The translations under genes were made by a program, and so were the position numbers. The notes below the pieces were generated by a model. That model did not search any database and was not told the origin of the DNA. It was given only the letters and a program-made list of their open reading frames with translations. This document shows positions 8,929 through 18,469 of a stretch of 54,372 nucleotides of DNA, one piece after another. How positions within the stretch are numbered: position 1 is the first letter of the stretch; every line of letters begins with the position of its first letter. Location: the NCBI GenBank assembly GCA_025458525.1, contig JALOSF010000024.1, forward strand, positions 1-54,372. Reading direction: 5' to 3'. The DNA is from Cypionkella sp. GTDB taxonomy: Bacteria > Pseudomonadota > Alphaproteobacteria > Rhodobacterales > Rhodobacteraceae.

Positions 8929-11336
8929 GTCAGATAGGCCTCGGTCAACAGGTCGGAAAGCTGGGCGAGGGTTGCACGCAGCTCGGCCAGGGCTTCGGTG
9001 GTCAGGCTTTCGGGTGTTGCGGTCGCGACCTCTACCTGAGCGCGCAGCAGGGCGCGGCCAAGGTCGGACAATTGACCCAGCGGCGCCGCGCCCGGCAGCG
9101 CCTGCACCTGATCCCACAACCCGTCAAGCAGGTGGCGCAAGGAGCGCGGGTTCATCGGATCGAGCGCCAGAAGATCGATCACCGTCTCGCGCGAGGATGA
9201 AACGCTGAACCGGCGGCGATGGGTCAGCACGCTGTCCCCCAGTTCGATGCACAGGTCCAGCGCGCCCGGTGGCGCCGCGCCATCGGCAAAACGCTCCAGC
9301 ACGGCGGTCATGCCAAGCGCGCGTTCCAGTTGCCGCCCGATTGAGAGAAAGCGCCAGCCAAAGAAGCGATACATGTTTTCATGCACAAGCCCGGAAAACC
9401 CGGCCAGTTTTCGCAGCAAGGCCGAAAGCGCGCGCGCGGCGTCATCGCCCGCAGCGACCCGTTCGGCCATGCGCCGGGCGCTTTTGTTCAAATCATTCAG
9501 CGCCGACCAGCCATCCGGGGAAAAGCGGTCGCGCACCTGACCGGCTGCGCCAACCGCGGCCCCCAGCGACTCGAGCAGGCCATGGGCGATGCCAACCGTG
9601 CCGTCCACGCCATAGGTGGCAAGGGCGGCATCCATCTCTTGCTGAAGCGCAAGGCCCGCGCGCCCGCTTTCGGCAAGGCGGATATGGCGTGCCCGCAGCA
9701 GGCGCACGATGCCCTCGGTGCGTTCGACATAGCGGCCCAGCCAGTACAGATTGTCCGCCGCGCGCGACGGCAAGGCCCCCGGTGTGCTGCGCCGATAGGG
9801 CCCTGTCGGGGCGCTGACCAGGCTATGGGGGGGCACTTCCTCCCTGCTGACGATCCAGACATCGGCAGCGCCGCCACCGCGTTGCATGGCCAGCGCGGTC
9901 GGATCGGCTGTGGCGCCAATGCGGGCAAAGCCGCCTTGCATGACCTGCCATCCGTCCGGCGTCCGCGCAAGGAACACCCGCAGGCTCATCGGGCGGGGGG
10001 TCAGGCGCCCGTCGATCAGCGCCGGAGTGGTGGAGAGTGTCACCGCCTCTTGCGCCACCAGATCGGGGCCTTCCTGGTGCAGGCGCCGCGCCAGATGATC
10101 GGGCAAAAGGCTGCCCGCCGGGGTGCTTTCGCCCTGTCGGTCAAAGGGCAGGCCGGTGCCGAAGGCGGGCGACAGCACCAGATGACCGGGGTTGGCCAGA
10201 ACCTCGGCCCGTTCTGCCGCGCCCCCGCACCACCATGTGGCGATATTCGGCATGGCCAAGGGCACGCCCGTCAGGTGCAGCGACAATTTGGGCAGAAAGG
10301 CCATCAAGGCACGGGTTTCAAGCACGCCAGAGCCAAGACAGTTGACCATGGTCAACCCGCCCTGACGCAGCGCCGCCACCATGCCGGGGGTGCCGATGCG
10401 CGAGGCGGGGTCAAGTTCCAGCGGGTCGGCATAGCTTGCGTCCAGACGGCGCCACAGAACATCGACCGGCCGCAGCCCCGACACGGTGCGCACCATCAGA
10501 CGGCCCTGATCGACCGTCAGATCCTCGCCCTGAACCAGCGAGACGCCAAGATAACGGGCGATCCAGGCCTGTTCGAAATAGGTTTCGTTCAGCGGGCCGG
10601 GCGAGAGGATGGCCACGCGGCCATCGCGGCCCTGACGCAGGCCCAGCAGGGCATCACGAAAGTCGCGGAAGAAGCCAGCCAGACGGTGGACGTTCTGCCC
10701 GGCAAAGACATCTGAAAAGGTGCGCGAGGTGGCAACGCGGTTTTCCAGCGCATAGCCTGCGCCCGAAGGGGCTTGTGTCCGGTCGGCCAGCACCCACCAT
10801 CGCCCATCCGGCCCGCGCCCGATTTCAAACGCCACGAAATGCAGGAAATGCCCCGAGGCCGGGCGCACCCCTACCATCGGGCGCAGCCATTCGGGATTGC
10901 CCGCCACCAGAGAGGCCGGCAGATGCCCGCCCGCCACCAGCCGGTTTTCGCCATAAAGATCGGCCATCACCCGTTCAAGAAGATCGGCGCGCTGGATAAG
11001 GGCGGGCGCAAGGGCGGACCAGTCGGCTTCGTCGATCAGGACCGGCAGATGGCTGAGGGGCCAAGGTCTTTCAATCGATTGGCCAGAGCCATATTGGCGG
11101 TAGAACACCCCGGAATCGCGCAGATATTGATCGGCACGCCCGGTCGCGCGGGCCAGGTCTTCATCGCTTTGGCGCTGGAGATGATCGATCAGCGGCGCCC
11201 AGAGCGGGCGTGTGCGGCCATCCGGCAGCATGAGTTCATCCGGCACGCCGGGAAATGGCCGATAGGCAGACAGGCCCCGATCCCGCAGCCCGACCTGCCT
11301 ACCCGTCTTCACCCGCGCCGTTCCCGTGTTGTCCAT
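8925..11336 (-). CDS. Circularly permuted ATP-grasp protein fused to alpha-E domain
   Basis: The 803-residue protein joins two modules that are separate genes in many bacteria. Roughly residues 30-470 form a circularly permuted type 2 ATP-grasp domain (seen: SGVFYRQYGSGQ, ADLYGENRLVAGG, WWVLADRTQAPSGAGYALENR, LSPGPLNETYFEQAWIAR). Such domains are predicted amide/peptide ligases that use ATP. Roughly residues 485-803 form the alpha-helical alpha-E domain (seen: ADNLYWLGRYVERTEG, NMYRFFGWRFLSIGRQLERA). Comparative genomics by others ties these domains to transglutaminase-like proteins, as here. The gene starts 6 bp after the DUF2126 gene ends. The biochemical product is unknown. Confidence 0.87.
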   Translation of the reverse strand: MDNTGTARVKTGRQVGLRDRGLSAYRPFPGVPDELMLPDGRTRPLWAPLIDHLQRQSDEDLARATGRADQYLRDSGVFYRQYGSGQSIERPWPLSHLPVLIDEADWSALAPALIQRADLLERVMADLYGENRLVAGGHLPASLVAGNPEWLRPMVGVRPASGHFLHFVAFEIGRGPDGRWWVLADRTQAPSGAGYALENRVATSRTFSDVFAGQNVHRLAGFFRDFRDALLGLRQGRDGRVAILSPGPLNETYFEQAWIARYLGVSLVQGEDLTVDQGRLMVRTVSGLRPVDVLWRRLDASYADPLELDPASRIGTPGMVAALRQGGLTMVNCLGSGVLETRALMAFLPKLSLHLTGVPLAMPNIATWWCGGAAERAEVLANPGHLVLSPAFGTGLPFDRQGESTPAGSLLPDHLARRLHQEGPDLVAQEAVTLSTTPALIDGRLTPRPMSLRVFLARTPDGWQVMQGGFARIGATADPTALAMQRGGGAADVWIVSREEVPPHSLVSAPTGPYRRSTPGALPSRAADNLYWLGRYVERTEGIVRLLRARHIRLAESGRAGLALQQEMDAALATYGVDGTVGIAHGLLESLGAAVGAAGQVRDRFSPDGWSALNDLNKSARRMAERVAAGDDAARALSALLRKLAGFSGLVHENMYRFFGWRFLSIGRQLERALGMTAVLERFADGAAPPGALDLCIELGDSVLTHRRRFSVSSSRETVIDLLALDPMNPRSLRHLLDGLWDQVQALPGAAPLGQLSDLGRALLRAQVEVATATPESLTTEALAELRATLAQLSDLLTEAYLT

Positions 11337-11342
11337 GCCGGA

Positions 11343-14300
11343 CTAGAGCCCGATGGGCCGTCGCAGGTCAAGCGTCAGCGGGAATTCCCGGTGCACCCGT
11401 TCCGCCATTGGCCGCACCCCGTGGCCCGGGCGGTGGCCCATCGGTTCGAAACGCGCCAGACGCCGCGCCTCGGCCTCGTTGCCGTTGACGGGGAAGGTGT
11501 CGTAATTGCGCCCGCCCGGATGGGCGACGTGATAGACGCAGCCCCCCAAGGGCCGCCCGGACCAGGTGTCGAAGATATCAAACGTCAGCGGCGCATCGAC
11601 CGGCAGCACCGGGTGCATCGCCGAGGACGGCTGCCACGCCTTGTAGCGCACGCCCGCCACCGCCTCGCCGCCGCCCACCGGGGTCAGCGGCGTGACGCGC
11701 CCGTTGCACAACACCTGATAGCGCGACGGGTCGGCGGCAGTCAGCTTCACCTGCAACCGCTCGGTCGAGCTGTCGGTATAGCGCACCGTGCCGCCAATCG
11801 CCCCGGTCTCCCCCAGCACATGCCACGGCTCCAGCGCCTGACGCAGTTCCAGATGCACGCCTTCGTAAGCAACCTCGCCGCAGAACGGGAACCGGAACTC
11901 GGCCTGCGCCTTGAACCAATCTTCGCGCAGCGGAAAGCCGTACTGCGCAAGGTCTGCCAGCACATCGCGGAAATCCTGCCAGACATGGTGCGGCAGCATA
12001 AAACGGTCATGCAGCGCCGTGCCCCAGCGGGTCAGCTCCCCCTGGGCCGGGCTGGCCCAGAAGCGGGCGATCATCGCGCGGATCAGCAGTTGCTGCGCAA
12101 GGCTCATGCGCGGGTCTGGCGGCATCTCGAAGCCGCGAAACTCCACCAGGCCCAGCCGCCCGGTCGGGCCATCGGGGGAATAGAGCTTGTCAATGCAGAT
12201 CTCGGCCCGGTGGGTGTTGCCCGTGACATCGGTCAGCATGTTGCGCAGCAAACGGTCCACCAACCACGGCATGGGGGCCGCGCCTTGGCCCGGATCGGGG
12301 ATCTGCGCCAGCGCGATCTCCATCTCATAGAGCGCGTCGTGGCGCGCCTCGTCGATGCGCGGGGCCTGCGAGGTTGGCCCGATGAACAGGCCCGAGAACA
12401 GGTAGGACAGCGACGGGTGCCGGTTCCAGTGCAGGATCAGACTGCGCAGCAGATCCGGCCGGCGCAGGAAGGGACTGTCGTTCGGGGTCGCCCCGCCGAC
12501 CACCACATGGTTGCCGCCGCCGGTGCCCGCATGTTTGCCGTCGATCATGAACTTGTCGGCGCCAAGGCGGCACAACCGCGCCTCCTCATAGACGGCGCTG
12601 GTGATGTCGACGCAATCCTGCCAGCTGTGGGCGGGGTGGACGTTCACCTCGATCACGCCGGGGTCGGGGGCGACGCGGATCACGTTCAGACGCGGGTCAT
12701 GCGGCGGGGCGTAACCTTCGATATGCACCTGCAACCCCAGCCGCTTGGCCGCCAGTTCCGCTGCCGTGACCAGATCGAGGTAATCCTCGACCGACACCAC
12801 CGGCGGCATGAACACGCACAGCCGCCCATCGCGCGCCTCGACCGACAGGGCGGTGCGGATCGAGCCGTCCAGCTCCACCTCACCCGACCCTTGTGCCACC
12901 TGCGCGCCCTGCGGCGTGCTGGCGGTGAAACTGGCCGAGGCTTGCGGCCGTGTCTCTGTCACCTCGGGGCTGTTCGGGATCGGCAGGGGCGGGCGTTCCA
13001 CCGTGGGATCGACCGGGTTGATATAGGGGTATTGCGACGGCGGCAGCCAGGGCAGGCTTTCCAGCGGCAGGCGATAGCCGACCGGGCTGTCGCCGGGCAC
13101 GAGGAACATATGCCCGCGCCGCAGCTTCCACCGCTCGGTCCGCCAGCGCCGACCCGTGGCGCGGCTTTGCCAGCTTTGCACCGGCAGCACAAAGCCCGAC
13201 GGGTTGGTCAGCCCGCGGTTGAACACGGTGGCAAGGCGGTGGCGCTCCTCGGGGTCTTTCAGCTTCGAATTGGCGGGGGTCACGTTTTCGGGCAGGTTCG
13301 CCTCTTTGACCAGCCATTGCGCCGGGTCTTCATAGGCGGGCAGGATGCAGTCGGTTTCCAGCGCCAGATTTGTCGCGATCTCGGTCAGCAGGCGCTGCGC
13401 GTCATCGTTTGTCACGCCGGTCTGCGCGCCTTCCTCGGCGATCAGCGCGGGGTCGGACCAGATCGGCTGGCCATCGGTGCGCCAATAGAGCGAGAACGTC
13501 CAGCGCGGCAGCGTCTCGCCCGGATACCACTTGCCCTGCCCGTAATGCAGAAAGCCCCCCGGCGCAAAGCGGTTGCGCAGACGGCGGATCAGCCGGTCGG
13601 CCAGCACGCGTTTGGTGGGGCCGACGGCGGTCGTGTTCCACTCATCGGCCTCGAAATCGTCGATCGACACGAATGTCGGCTCGCCCCCCATCGTCAGGCG
13701 AACGTCACCCGCGGCCAACGCCGCATCGACCTTGTGGCCAAGCGCGTTCAACTCCTCCCACGCAGCATCGCTGAAGGGTTTGGTGATGCGCGGATGCTCG
13801 GCGATGCGCGCGACCTTCATGTCAAAGGCGAAATCGACCTCGGCAAAGCTGGCCATGCCGGAAATCGGGGCGGCGTTGCGATAATGCGGGGTCGCGGCCA
13901 GCGGGATATGGCTTTCGCCGGCCAAAAGGCCAGATGTCGGATCGAGCCCGATCCAGCCCGCGCCGGGCAGATAGACCTCGCACCAGGCGTGCAGATCGGT
14001 GAAATCAACCTCGGTCCCAGAAGGGCCATCCAGCGCCTTGAGGTCGGGTTTAAGCTGGATCAGATAGCCCGACACAAACCGCGCCGCGAACCCCAAATGC
14101 CGCAGCGCCTGCACCAGAAGCCAGCTTGAATCGCGGCAGGACCCGCTTTGCACGCCCAGCGTTTCCTCGGGCGTCTGCACGCCGGGTTCCATCCGGATGG
14201 TATAGCGCAGGGTGTTGGCCACCCGCGTGTTCAGCGCGACCACGAAATCGACGCTGCCCATCGCCGCCTTCGGCACGCCATCCAGAAACGCCTGCAACAG

Positions 14301-14675
14301 CGGCCCCGCAGGTTCGGCGCGGCGATAGATCGCCAGATCGTCGGTCAAGTCGGCCGGATATTCGAAGGGCCAGTCCTTGGCCGATTCCTCGACAAAGAAA
14401 TCGAACGGATTATAGACCGTCATGTCGGCGACCAGATCGACCTCGATCTTCAACTCGCGCACGGGTTCGGGAAACACGAACCGCGCCAGCCAGTTGCCGA
14501 ACGGGTCTTGCTGATGGTTCACGAAATGCCCGCCGGGACTGACCTTGAGCGCGTGCGAGATCACCCGCGTGCGGCTGTGCGGGGCAGGGCGCAGGCGCAC
14601 CACCTGCGGCCCAAGCACCACGGGCCGGTCATATTTGTAATGGGTCAGGTGGTAGATCGCGGCCTTGATGGACAT
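11343..14675 (-). CDS. DUF2126 transglutaminase-family protein
   Basis: The 1110-residue protein begins with a transglutaminase-like core: catalytic C180 in [13 protein letters not shown], histidine in [12 protein letters not shown] and aspartate in IGLDPTSG. A long DUF2126 region of about 800 residues follows (seen: [37 protein letters not shown], and near the end [18 protein letters not shown]). The length matches the family. I placed the start at ATG 14675, in front of [16 protein letters not shown], because an upstream in-frame extension to 14816 is low-complexity intergenic DNA. It is first of three genes with an ATP-grasp/alpha-E ligase and a second transglutaminase. It is probably a peptidase, amidase or ligase partner; no specific reaction can be assigned. 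Confidence 0.88.
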   Translation of the reverse strand: MSIKAAIYHLTHYKYDRPVVLGPQVVRLRPAPHSRTRVISHALKVSPGGHFVNHQQDPFGNWLARFVFPEPVRELKIEVDLVADMTVYNPFDFFVEESAKDWPFEYPADLTDDLAIYRRAEPAGPLLQAFLDGVPKAAMGSVDFVVALNTRVANTLRYTIRMEPGVQTPEETLGVQSGSCRDSSWLLVQALRHLGFAARFVSGYLIQLKPDLKALDGPSGTEVDFTDLHAWCEVYLPGAGWIGLDPTSGLLAGESHIPLAATPHYRNAAPISGMASFAEVDFAFDMKVARIAEHPRITKPFSDAAWEELNALGHKVDAALAAGDVRLTMGGEPTFVSIDDFEADEWNTTAVGPTKRVLADRLIRRLRNRFAPGGFLHYGQGKWYPGETLPRWTFSLYWRTDGQPIWSDPALIAEEGAQTGVTNDDAQRLLTEIATNLALETDCILPAYEDPAQWLVKEANLPENVTPANSKLKDPEERHRLATVFNRGLTNPSGFVLPVQSWQSRATGRRWRTERWKLRRGHMFLVPGDSPVGYRLPLESLPWLPPSQYPYINPVDPTVERPPLPIPNSPEVTETRPQASASFTASTPQGAQVAQGSGEVELDGSIRTALSVEARDGRLCVFMPPVVSVEDYLDLVTAAELAAKRLGLQVHIEGYAPPHDPRLNVIRVAPDPGVIEVNVHPAHSWQDCVDITSAVYEEARLCRLGADKFMIDGKHAGTGGGNHVVVGGATPNDSPFLRRPDLLRSLILHWNRHPSLSYLFSGLFIGPTSQAPRIDEARHDALYEMEIALAQIPDPGQGAAPMPWLVDRLLRNMLTDVTGNTHRAEICIDKLYSPDGPTGRLGLVEFRGFEMPPDPRMSLAQQLLIRAMIARFWASPAQGELTRWGTALHDRFMLPHHVWQDFRDVLADLAQYGFPLREDWFKAQAEFRFPFCGEVAYEGVHLELRQALEPWHVLGETGAIGGTVRYTDSSTERLQVKLTAADPSRYQVLCNGRVTPLTPVGGGEAVAGVRYKAWQPSSAMHPVLPVDAPLTFDIFDTWSGRPLGGCVYHVAHPGGRNYDTFPVNGNEAEARRLARFEPMGHRPGHGVRPMAERVHREFPLTLDLRRPIGL

Positions 14676-14793
14676 GGGCACTTTCTCGTGAAGGTCTGGA
14701 CCTTGGTAACAGCAGCCGATGGTCGAGTATGGGTCAAGACCTCTATTGCATGCCATGGCGCGCGCCGCTGCCCAAAAGACGCCCAGCCCCCAA

Positions 14794-14834
14794 ATCTTTG
14801 CGCAAAAGATGGGCAATGCGCAAAGGATGGGGCT
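14794..14834. promoter_or_regulatory. Candidate LysR-type operator and imperfect tandem repeat
   Basis: The 289-bp gap 14676-14964 separates the divergent DUF2126 operon and the lysR gene. It contains ATCTTT-GCGCA-AAAGAT at 14794-14810, which includes a T-N11-A core typical of LysR-family sites. Overlapping it are two tandem 18-base copies beginning TGCGCAAA (14799-14816 and 14817-14834) that agree at 14 of their first 15 positions. The position between divergent promoters suggests a control site. Binding by the adjacent LysR protein is inference. I saw no convincing ORF in the gap. Confidence 0.4.
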
Positions 14835-14964
14835 GGGTTGCCTGTTTCTGTGCCATCAACGATCCGCGGTAATTCCCCGGATAGACCGCATCCCCGCCGC
14901 TATCTTGCCCGATTTCAGGATCAATACGGTCTGACAAACCCGTATCGTGTCTGCTGGGGGAAAA

Positions 14965-15870
14965 ATGGATCGTCTGACTGAAATGGAAGCCTTTGCCACG
15001 GTCGTTGACCAGGGCGGGTTTACCGATGCTGCCAAAAAGATGGGAATATCGAAATCGGCGGTGTCAAAGCATGTGTCCGCTCTTGAGGCCCGCCTTGGCG
15101 CCCGGCTTTTGAACCGCACGACACGCAGGGTCAGCCCGACCGAAATCGGGCTTGCCTATTATGACCGCGCGCGCCGTGTTCTGAATGACGCGGGCGAGGC
15201 GGATGCGCTTGTCACTTCGATGCAATCGGCGCCCTCGGGTTTGCTGCGGATCAGCGTTGCCACTGATTTCGGCGTGAACCTGCTGTCGCCCATTCTGGGG
15301 GATTTCCTGCTGGAATATCCCGACATCACCGTGAACATGGTGCTGAACAACCGCTATGTGGAATTGATCTCCGAAGGGTTCGACATGGCGATCCGGGTGG
15401 GCGAGTTGGAGGACAGTTCGCTGCGCGCTCGCAAGCTGACCGATACGACCAAGCGGATGATCGCGTCCCCCAGTTATTTTCAGCGCTATGGCCGTCCGAT
15501 GAAGATCGACGATCTGAACGACCACAAGCTGCTTCATTATTCCAACCAGGCCAATGGCAATGTGTGGAAGATCACCGCGCCATCGGGCGAAAAGCGGCAG
15601 GTGCGCACGGCAGGCTGGCTGACGGTCAATGACGGGCAATCGCTGCTGAACGCGGCGATTTCCGGGCTTGGCATCGCCTATCTGCCCAGCTTTCTGTATG
15701 CCGATGCGATGAAGGAAGGGCTGGTCGAGGAGGCTCTGCCCGGCCTGCCGACCGAGGTGCTTGGCATTTACGCGGTTTATCCCCCGGGGCGGTTCACCCA
15801 GCCCAAGGTGCGGGCCTTCATCGATTTTCTGGCGCGCCGCTATTCGGACAAGGGCCCCGACAAGTGGTGA
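14965..15870 (+). CDS. LysR-family transcriptional regulator
   Basis: The 301-residue protein has the LysR winged helix-turn-helix at residues 1-60 (MDRLTEMEAFATVVDQGGF, then KKMGISKSAVSKHVSALE and RLLNRTTRRVSPTEIG). A periplasmic-binding-protein-like effector domain follows (GLLRISVATDFGVNLLSPIL, WLTVNDGQSLLNAAISGLGI). The MEAF/TTRR pattern is that of the large subgroup that often controls a neighbouring gene. I chose ATG 14965, preceded by GGGGGAAAA, rather than GTG 14947. It is divergent from the DUF2126 operon and could control that operon or itself. The inducer is unknown. Confidence 0.9.
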   Translation: MDRLTEMEAFATVVDQGGFTDAAKKMGISKSAVSKHVSALEARLGARLLNRTTRRVSPTEIGLAYYDRARRVLNDAGEADALVTSMQSAPSGLLRISVATDFGVNLLSPILGDFLLEYPDITVNMVLNNRYVELISEGFDMAIRVGELEDSSLRARKLTDTTKRMIASPSYFQRYGRPMKIDDLNDHKLLHYSNQANGNVWKITAPSGEKRQVRTAGWLTVNDGQSLLNAAISGLGIAYLPSFLYADAMKEGLVEEALPGLPTEVLGIYAVYPPGRFTQPKVRAFIDFLARRYSDKGPDKW

Positions 15871-15888
15871 GGTTTTTCTGACGCTTCC

Positions 15889-16881
15889 TCAAGGCGTAAA
15901 CTGGGTCGAAGTCACCATGACTTCGACCCTTCTGTTTTGCTTGCGCCCGTCCTCTGTCAGGTTGCTGGCGCGCGGCGAGAGATAGCCCACGCCCTGCGCC
16001 TCGACCTGTGTGGGCGGGATGCCATGCACTTCGATCAGATGCTGGCGCACCGCTTCGGCCCGTTTGCGCGACAAGGCGATGTTGCCATCCAGCCCGCCCG
16101 ACGCATCGGTATGCCCGACAAGCGCCACCGTCAGCCCCGGATTGTCGATAAGCCAGCCAGCAAGATCAATCAGCGAGGGATATTGCCCATCGGCAAGGGC
16201 CGCGCTGCCAGAGGCAAAGACCAGATCTTCAAGCGGAACCGACCCGCCCGAGGTCAAGCGGTCTGCCAGAGTGTCCGCGCCTGCGAGTGTGGCAGCGGTC
16301 TGTGGCGGCATAAGCGCCACCGGCTGCCCCGGAACCGGCGGCGCCTTGGTCGAAGCGACAAGCGCCGGTGGGGCCGCGTTTGCCGCCCCCCCCACATGGA
16401 TCATCTGCACAAAGCCCGCAACCGAGGAACGGCTGACCACAAGGCTTACCACCTCGGCCCCGCGCTCGGCCGCGAAAAAGCGGAAATCGCCCAGATCGAC
16501 ATGCATGTCCGGCTCTGGCAGGATCAAGGTGCCATAGCGGAAATCAAAGCCGCCACAGGCCGCGGTTTCGCATTCGAACAGCGGGCGAAAGCCTGCTTCG
16601 ACGAGTTGCGCGCGCAGCGGTGCGAGCAGTTCAAGCGTGCTTGCCCCGGGCGCATCGACGCGCCAGACGGTCTGGCGCATCGGCCCTTCGACCCGGCGGC
16701 TTGGCAACGTGCCCGCGCGAAACGGGCCGGTGGGAACGGCATAAGAGGTCAGGTCAGAGGTCTGGCCCGCGCTGGTCACAGCGGCGGCAGGCATCTCAAG
16801 CGACAAGGCCTGCGCCAGACCCGTCGGGGCGGCAAGGCACAGCAAAAGCGCTGCTGAAAGGGTCGATGTGGTCCGTTTCAC
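15889..16881 (-). CDS. OmpA-family envelope protein
   Basis: The 330-residue precursor has a signal peptide (basic MKRTTS, hydrophobic core LLLCLAAPTG, cleavage near AQA). A middle domain of unknown type contains a CETAACGG pair of cysteines that may form a disulfide. From about residue 215 to the end is an OmpA-like peptidoglycan-binding domain: FASGSAAL, LVGHTDASGG, LSRKRAEAVRQHL and QNRRVEV. It should sit in the periplasm or outer membrane and bind the cell wall. No beta-barrel domain is evident, so it is not OmpA itself. The gene converges with lysR (18 bp between stops) and follows the GNAT gene. Confidence 0.85.
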   Translation of the reverse strand: MKRTTSTLSAALLLCLAAPTGLAQALSLEMPAAAVTSAGQTSDLTSYAVPTGPFRAGTLPSRRVEGPMRQTVWRVDAPGASTLELLAPLRAQLVEAGFRPLFECETAACGGFDFRYGTLILPEPDMHVDLGDFRFFAAERGAEVVSLVVSRSSVAGFVQMIHVGGAANAAPPALVASTKAPPVPGQPVALMPPQTAATLAGADTLADRLTSGGSVPLEDLVFASGSAALADGQYPSLIDLAGWLIDNPGLTVALVGHTDASGGLDGNIALSRKRAEAVRQHLIEVHGIPPTQVEAQGVGYLSPRASNLTEDGRKQNRRVEVMVTSTQFTP

Positions 16882-16902
16882 CTGCCGTGCGCCTCTTTGG
16901 GC

Positions 16903-17613
16903 TTATCGCTGCCGATAGTGATAGTGTCCCACAACTTGCATGTTCAGGGAAGCATAGAGGTTGCGCGCCGGCAGATTTGCGACCGTGACCACAAGGCAAA
17001 GCGTGTCAGCCCCGTTTTGTTGCGCCCAGACCGCAGCGGCCCGCAAGATATTGTGGGCGGAACCCTGCCGACGGGCACTTGGCCGGACCTCTAGCGCGTG
17101 AAGCATCGCGATGCCGCCTGCGGTTGCGACAAAGGCCACGCCCGTCGGCCGATCGTTGTTGCGGGCGAGGACGGCGCATTTCGCACCAGACACCCGGTCC
17201 ATCACCGCCAGACGCTCTGGCCCGATGCCGCCTTCGGCCCAAAGCTCGGCGCAGATTGCCAGGGGCGGCCAATGGGCAAAGGCGGCCATGGCCGAGGGCG
17301 GCGGATCGGCCAGCTGGGCACAGGGCGCGGCATAGGCCACGACAGGGTCCACGACGCGGTAGCCCCGGGATTGCAGCGCCTGGTCCAGCAGATCGTCGCC
17401 CGCGCGGATCACGAAAAGCGGCCTTTGCCCCAGCGCCTGCATGGCGGCTTCGGCGTCGGGGATCGCTTCATCCGCCCAGTCTGGCCCGGCGCTGGCCGCC
17501 GACACCCGCTTGCCGCCGCCTTGACCGTCGCGAATGGTCCAGGGCCCCGACTGAAGACGGCGGGCCGGGGGCCAGCTTTGCTCCATCGCGGCGGCAAGCT
17601 GGTCCGGGGTCAT
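16903..17613 (-). CDS. GNAT-family N-acetyltransferase
   Basis: The 236-residue protein has a GNAT fold in its C-terminal half: MLHALEVRPSARRQGSAHNI contains the beta4 strand and the R-x-x-G-x-A acetyl-CoA pyrophosphate loop, followed by VTVANLPARNLYASLNMQ, the usual terminal strand-helix. The N-terminal half, about 110 residues, is less conserved and may be a second degenerate GNAT domain. The substrate is unknown. The start overlaps the stop of the upstream CinA-like gene by 4 bp (ATGA), so the two are likely co-translated. Confidence 0.82.
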   Translation of the reverse strand: MTPDQLAAAMEQSWPPARRLQSGPWTIRDGQGGGKRVSAASAGPDWADEAIPDAEAAMQALGQRPLFVIRAGDDLLDQALQSRGYRVVDPVVAYAAPCAQLADPPPSAMAAFAHWPPLAICAELWAEGGIGPERLAVMDRVSGAKCAVLARNNDRPTGVAFVATAGGIAMLHALEVRPSARRQGSAHNILRAAAVWAQQNGADTLCLVVTVANLPARNLYASLNMQVVGHYHYRQR

Positions 17614-18329
17614 CCGAACAGCGCAGCCAGGCGCGTCATCGCCTCATCTATCCGCGCCGCATTGGTGCCGCGGATCACCAGATTGGTGCCATGCGCCCCG
17701 TTCTGGACAAAGGGATAAGACCCCATCCCGAGGTCGGGATAGGCCGCGGCCAGTTCCCCGAATGCCGCGGCAATCTCGCCCTCGCCCCGGTTGACTCGCA
17801 GGCTCTGGCTCAACAACGGGTCGCCCCCGGTCAGGGTCGGCATCACGCTGGCCACCATCGCTTCGAAGATTTTCGGCACACCGGCCATCACATGCACATT
17901 GCCCAGCGTGAACCCCGGCGCGGTGCTGACCGGGTTGTCGATCAGGCGGGCCCCGTCGGGGATGCGCGCCATCCGCTTGCGGGCATCGTTGAACTCGAGC
18001 CCCGCGCGGTCGTAATGCGCCTGAAGCAGGGCCATCGCATCGGCGCGGTGGGTGATCGGCACGCCAAAGGCCGCGGCAATCGCATCGGCGGTGATGTCGT
18101 CATGGGTTGGCCCGATGCCGCCGCTGGTGAACAGATGGTCATAGGCACCACGCAGGGCGTTCACGGCGGCGACGATCGCCGCCTGATCATCGGCGACCAC
18201 CCGCGCCTCCATCAGGCGGATGCCGTGGCGCGTCAGCTCCCCGGCCAGAAAATGCATGTTCGAATCGCGTGTGCGGCCCGACAGGATCTCATCCCCGATG
18301 ACCAGCATCGCAGCGGTTGGATTTGCCAT
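17610..18329 (-). CDS. CinA-like molybdopterin-binding-domain protein
   Basis: The 239-residue protein matches the N-terminal MoCF_biosynth domain of CinA: AAMLVIGDEILSGRTRDSN at the N terminus and LFTSGGIGPTHDDITADAIA in the middle. Full-length CinA (about 400 residues) also has a C-terminal nicotinamide-nucleotide amidase domain. That domain is absent, as in the common alphaproteobacterial 'competence/damage-inducible protein A' form. The exact reaction is uncertain; the related domain in other proteins hydrolyses ADP-ribose-type compounds or binds pterin. The gene is divergent from map with 140 bp between starts. Confidence 0.85.
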   Translation of the reverse strand: MANPTAAMLVIGDEILSGRTRDSNMHFLAGELTRHGIRLMEARVVADDQAAIVAAVNALRGAYDHLFTSGGIGPTHDDITADAIAAAFGVPITHRADAMALLQAHYDRAGLEFNDARKRMARIPDGARLIDNPVSTAPGFTLGNVHVMAGVPKIFEAMVASVMPTLTGGDPLLSQSLRVNRGEGEIAAAFGELAAAYPDLGMGSYPFVQNGAHGTNLVIRGTNAARIDEAMTRLAALFG

Positions 18330-18469
18330 GTCGTCTTTTCCCTCTCCTGCGTCCTGTGCAGGTATATGCCGTGTGGCGCGTGTTTCAATCCGCTGCTGTG
18401 CGGCCTTGCGCCCCTCTGGTCAAGCCTTGCCGATTTCCCTATTCAGGAAAAAGGCAAAGGGTGGAAACC

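Noticed and set aside
10773-14129. Plus-strand frame of 1118 codons opposite the DUF2126 and ATP-grasp genes
   Set aside because: Rich in Arg, Gln, His and Pro with no family motif; it is a shadow frame of a well-supported minus-strand gene.
18317-18469. N-terminal extension of methionine aminopeptidase
   Set aside because: The extension does not resemble type I MAP, and the region is the divergent promoter gap with cinA; ATG 18470 has an upstream purine-rich site.
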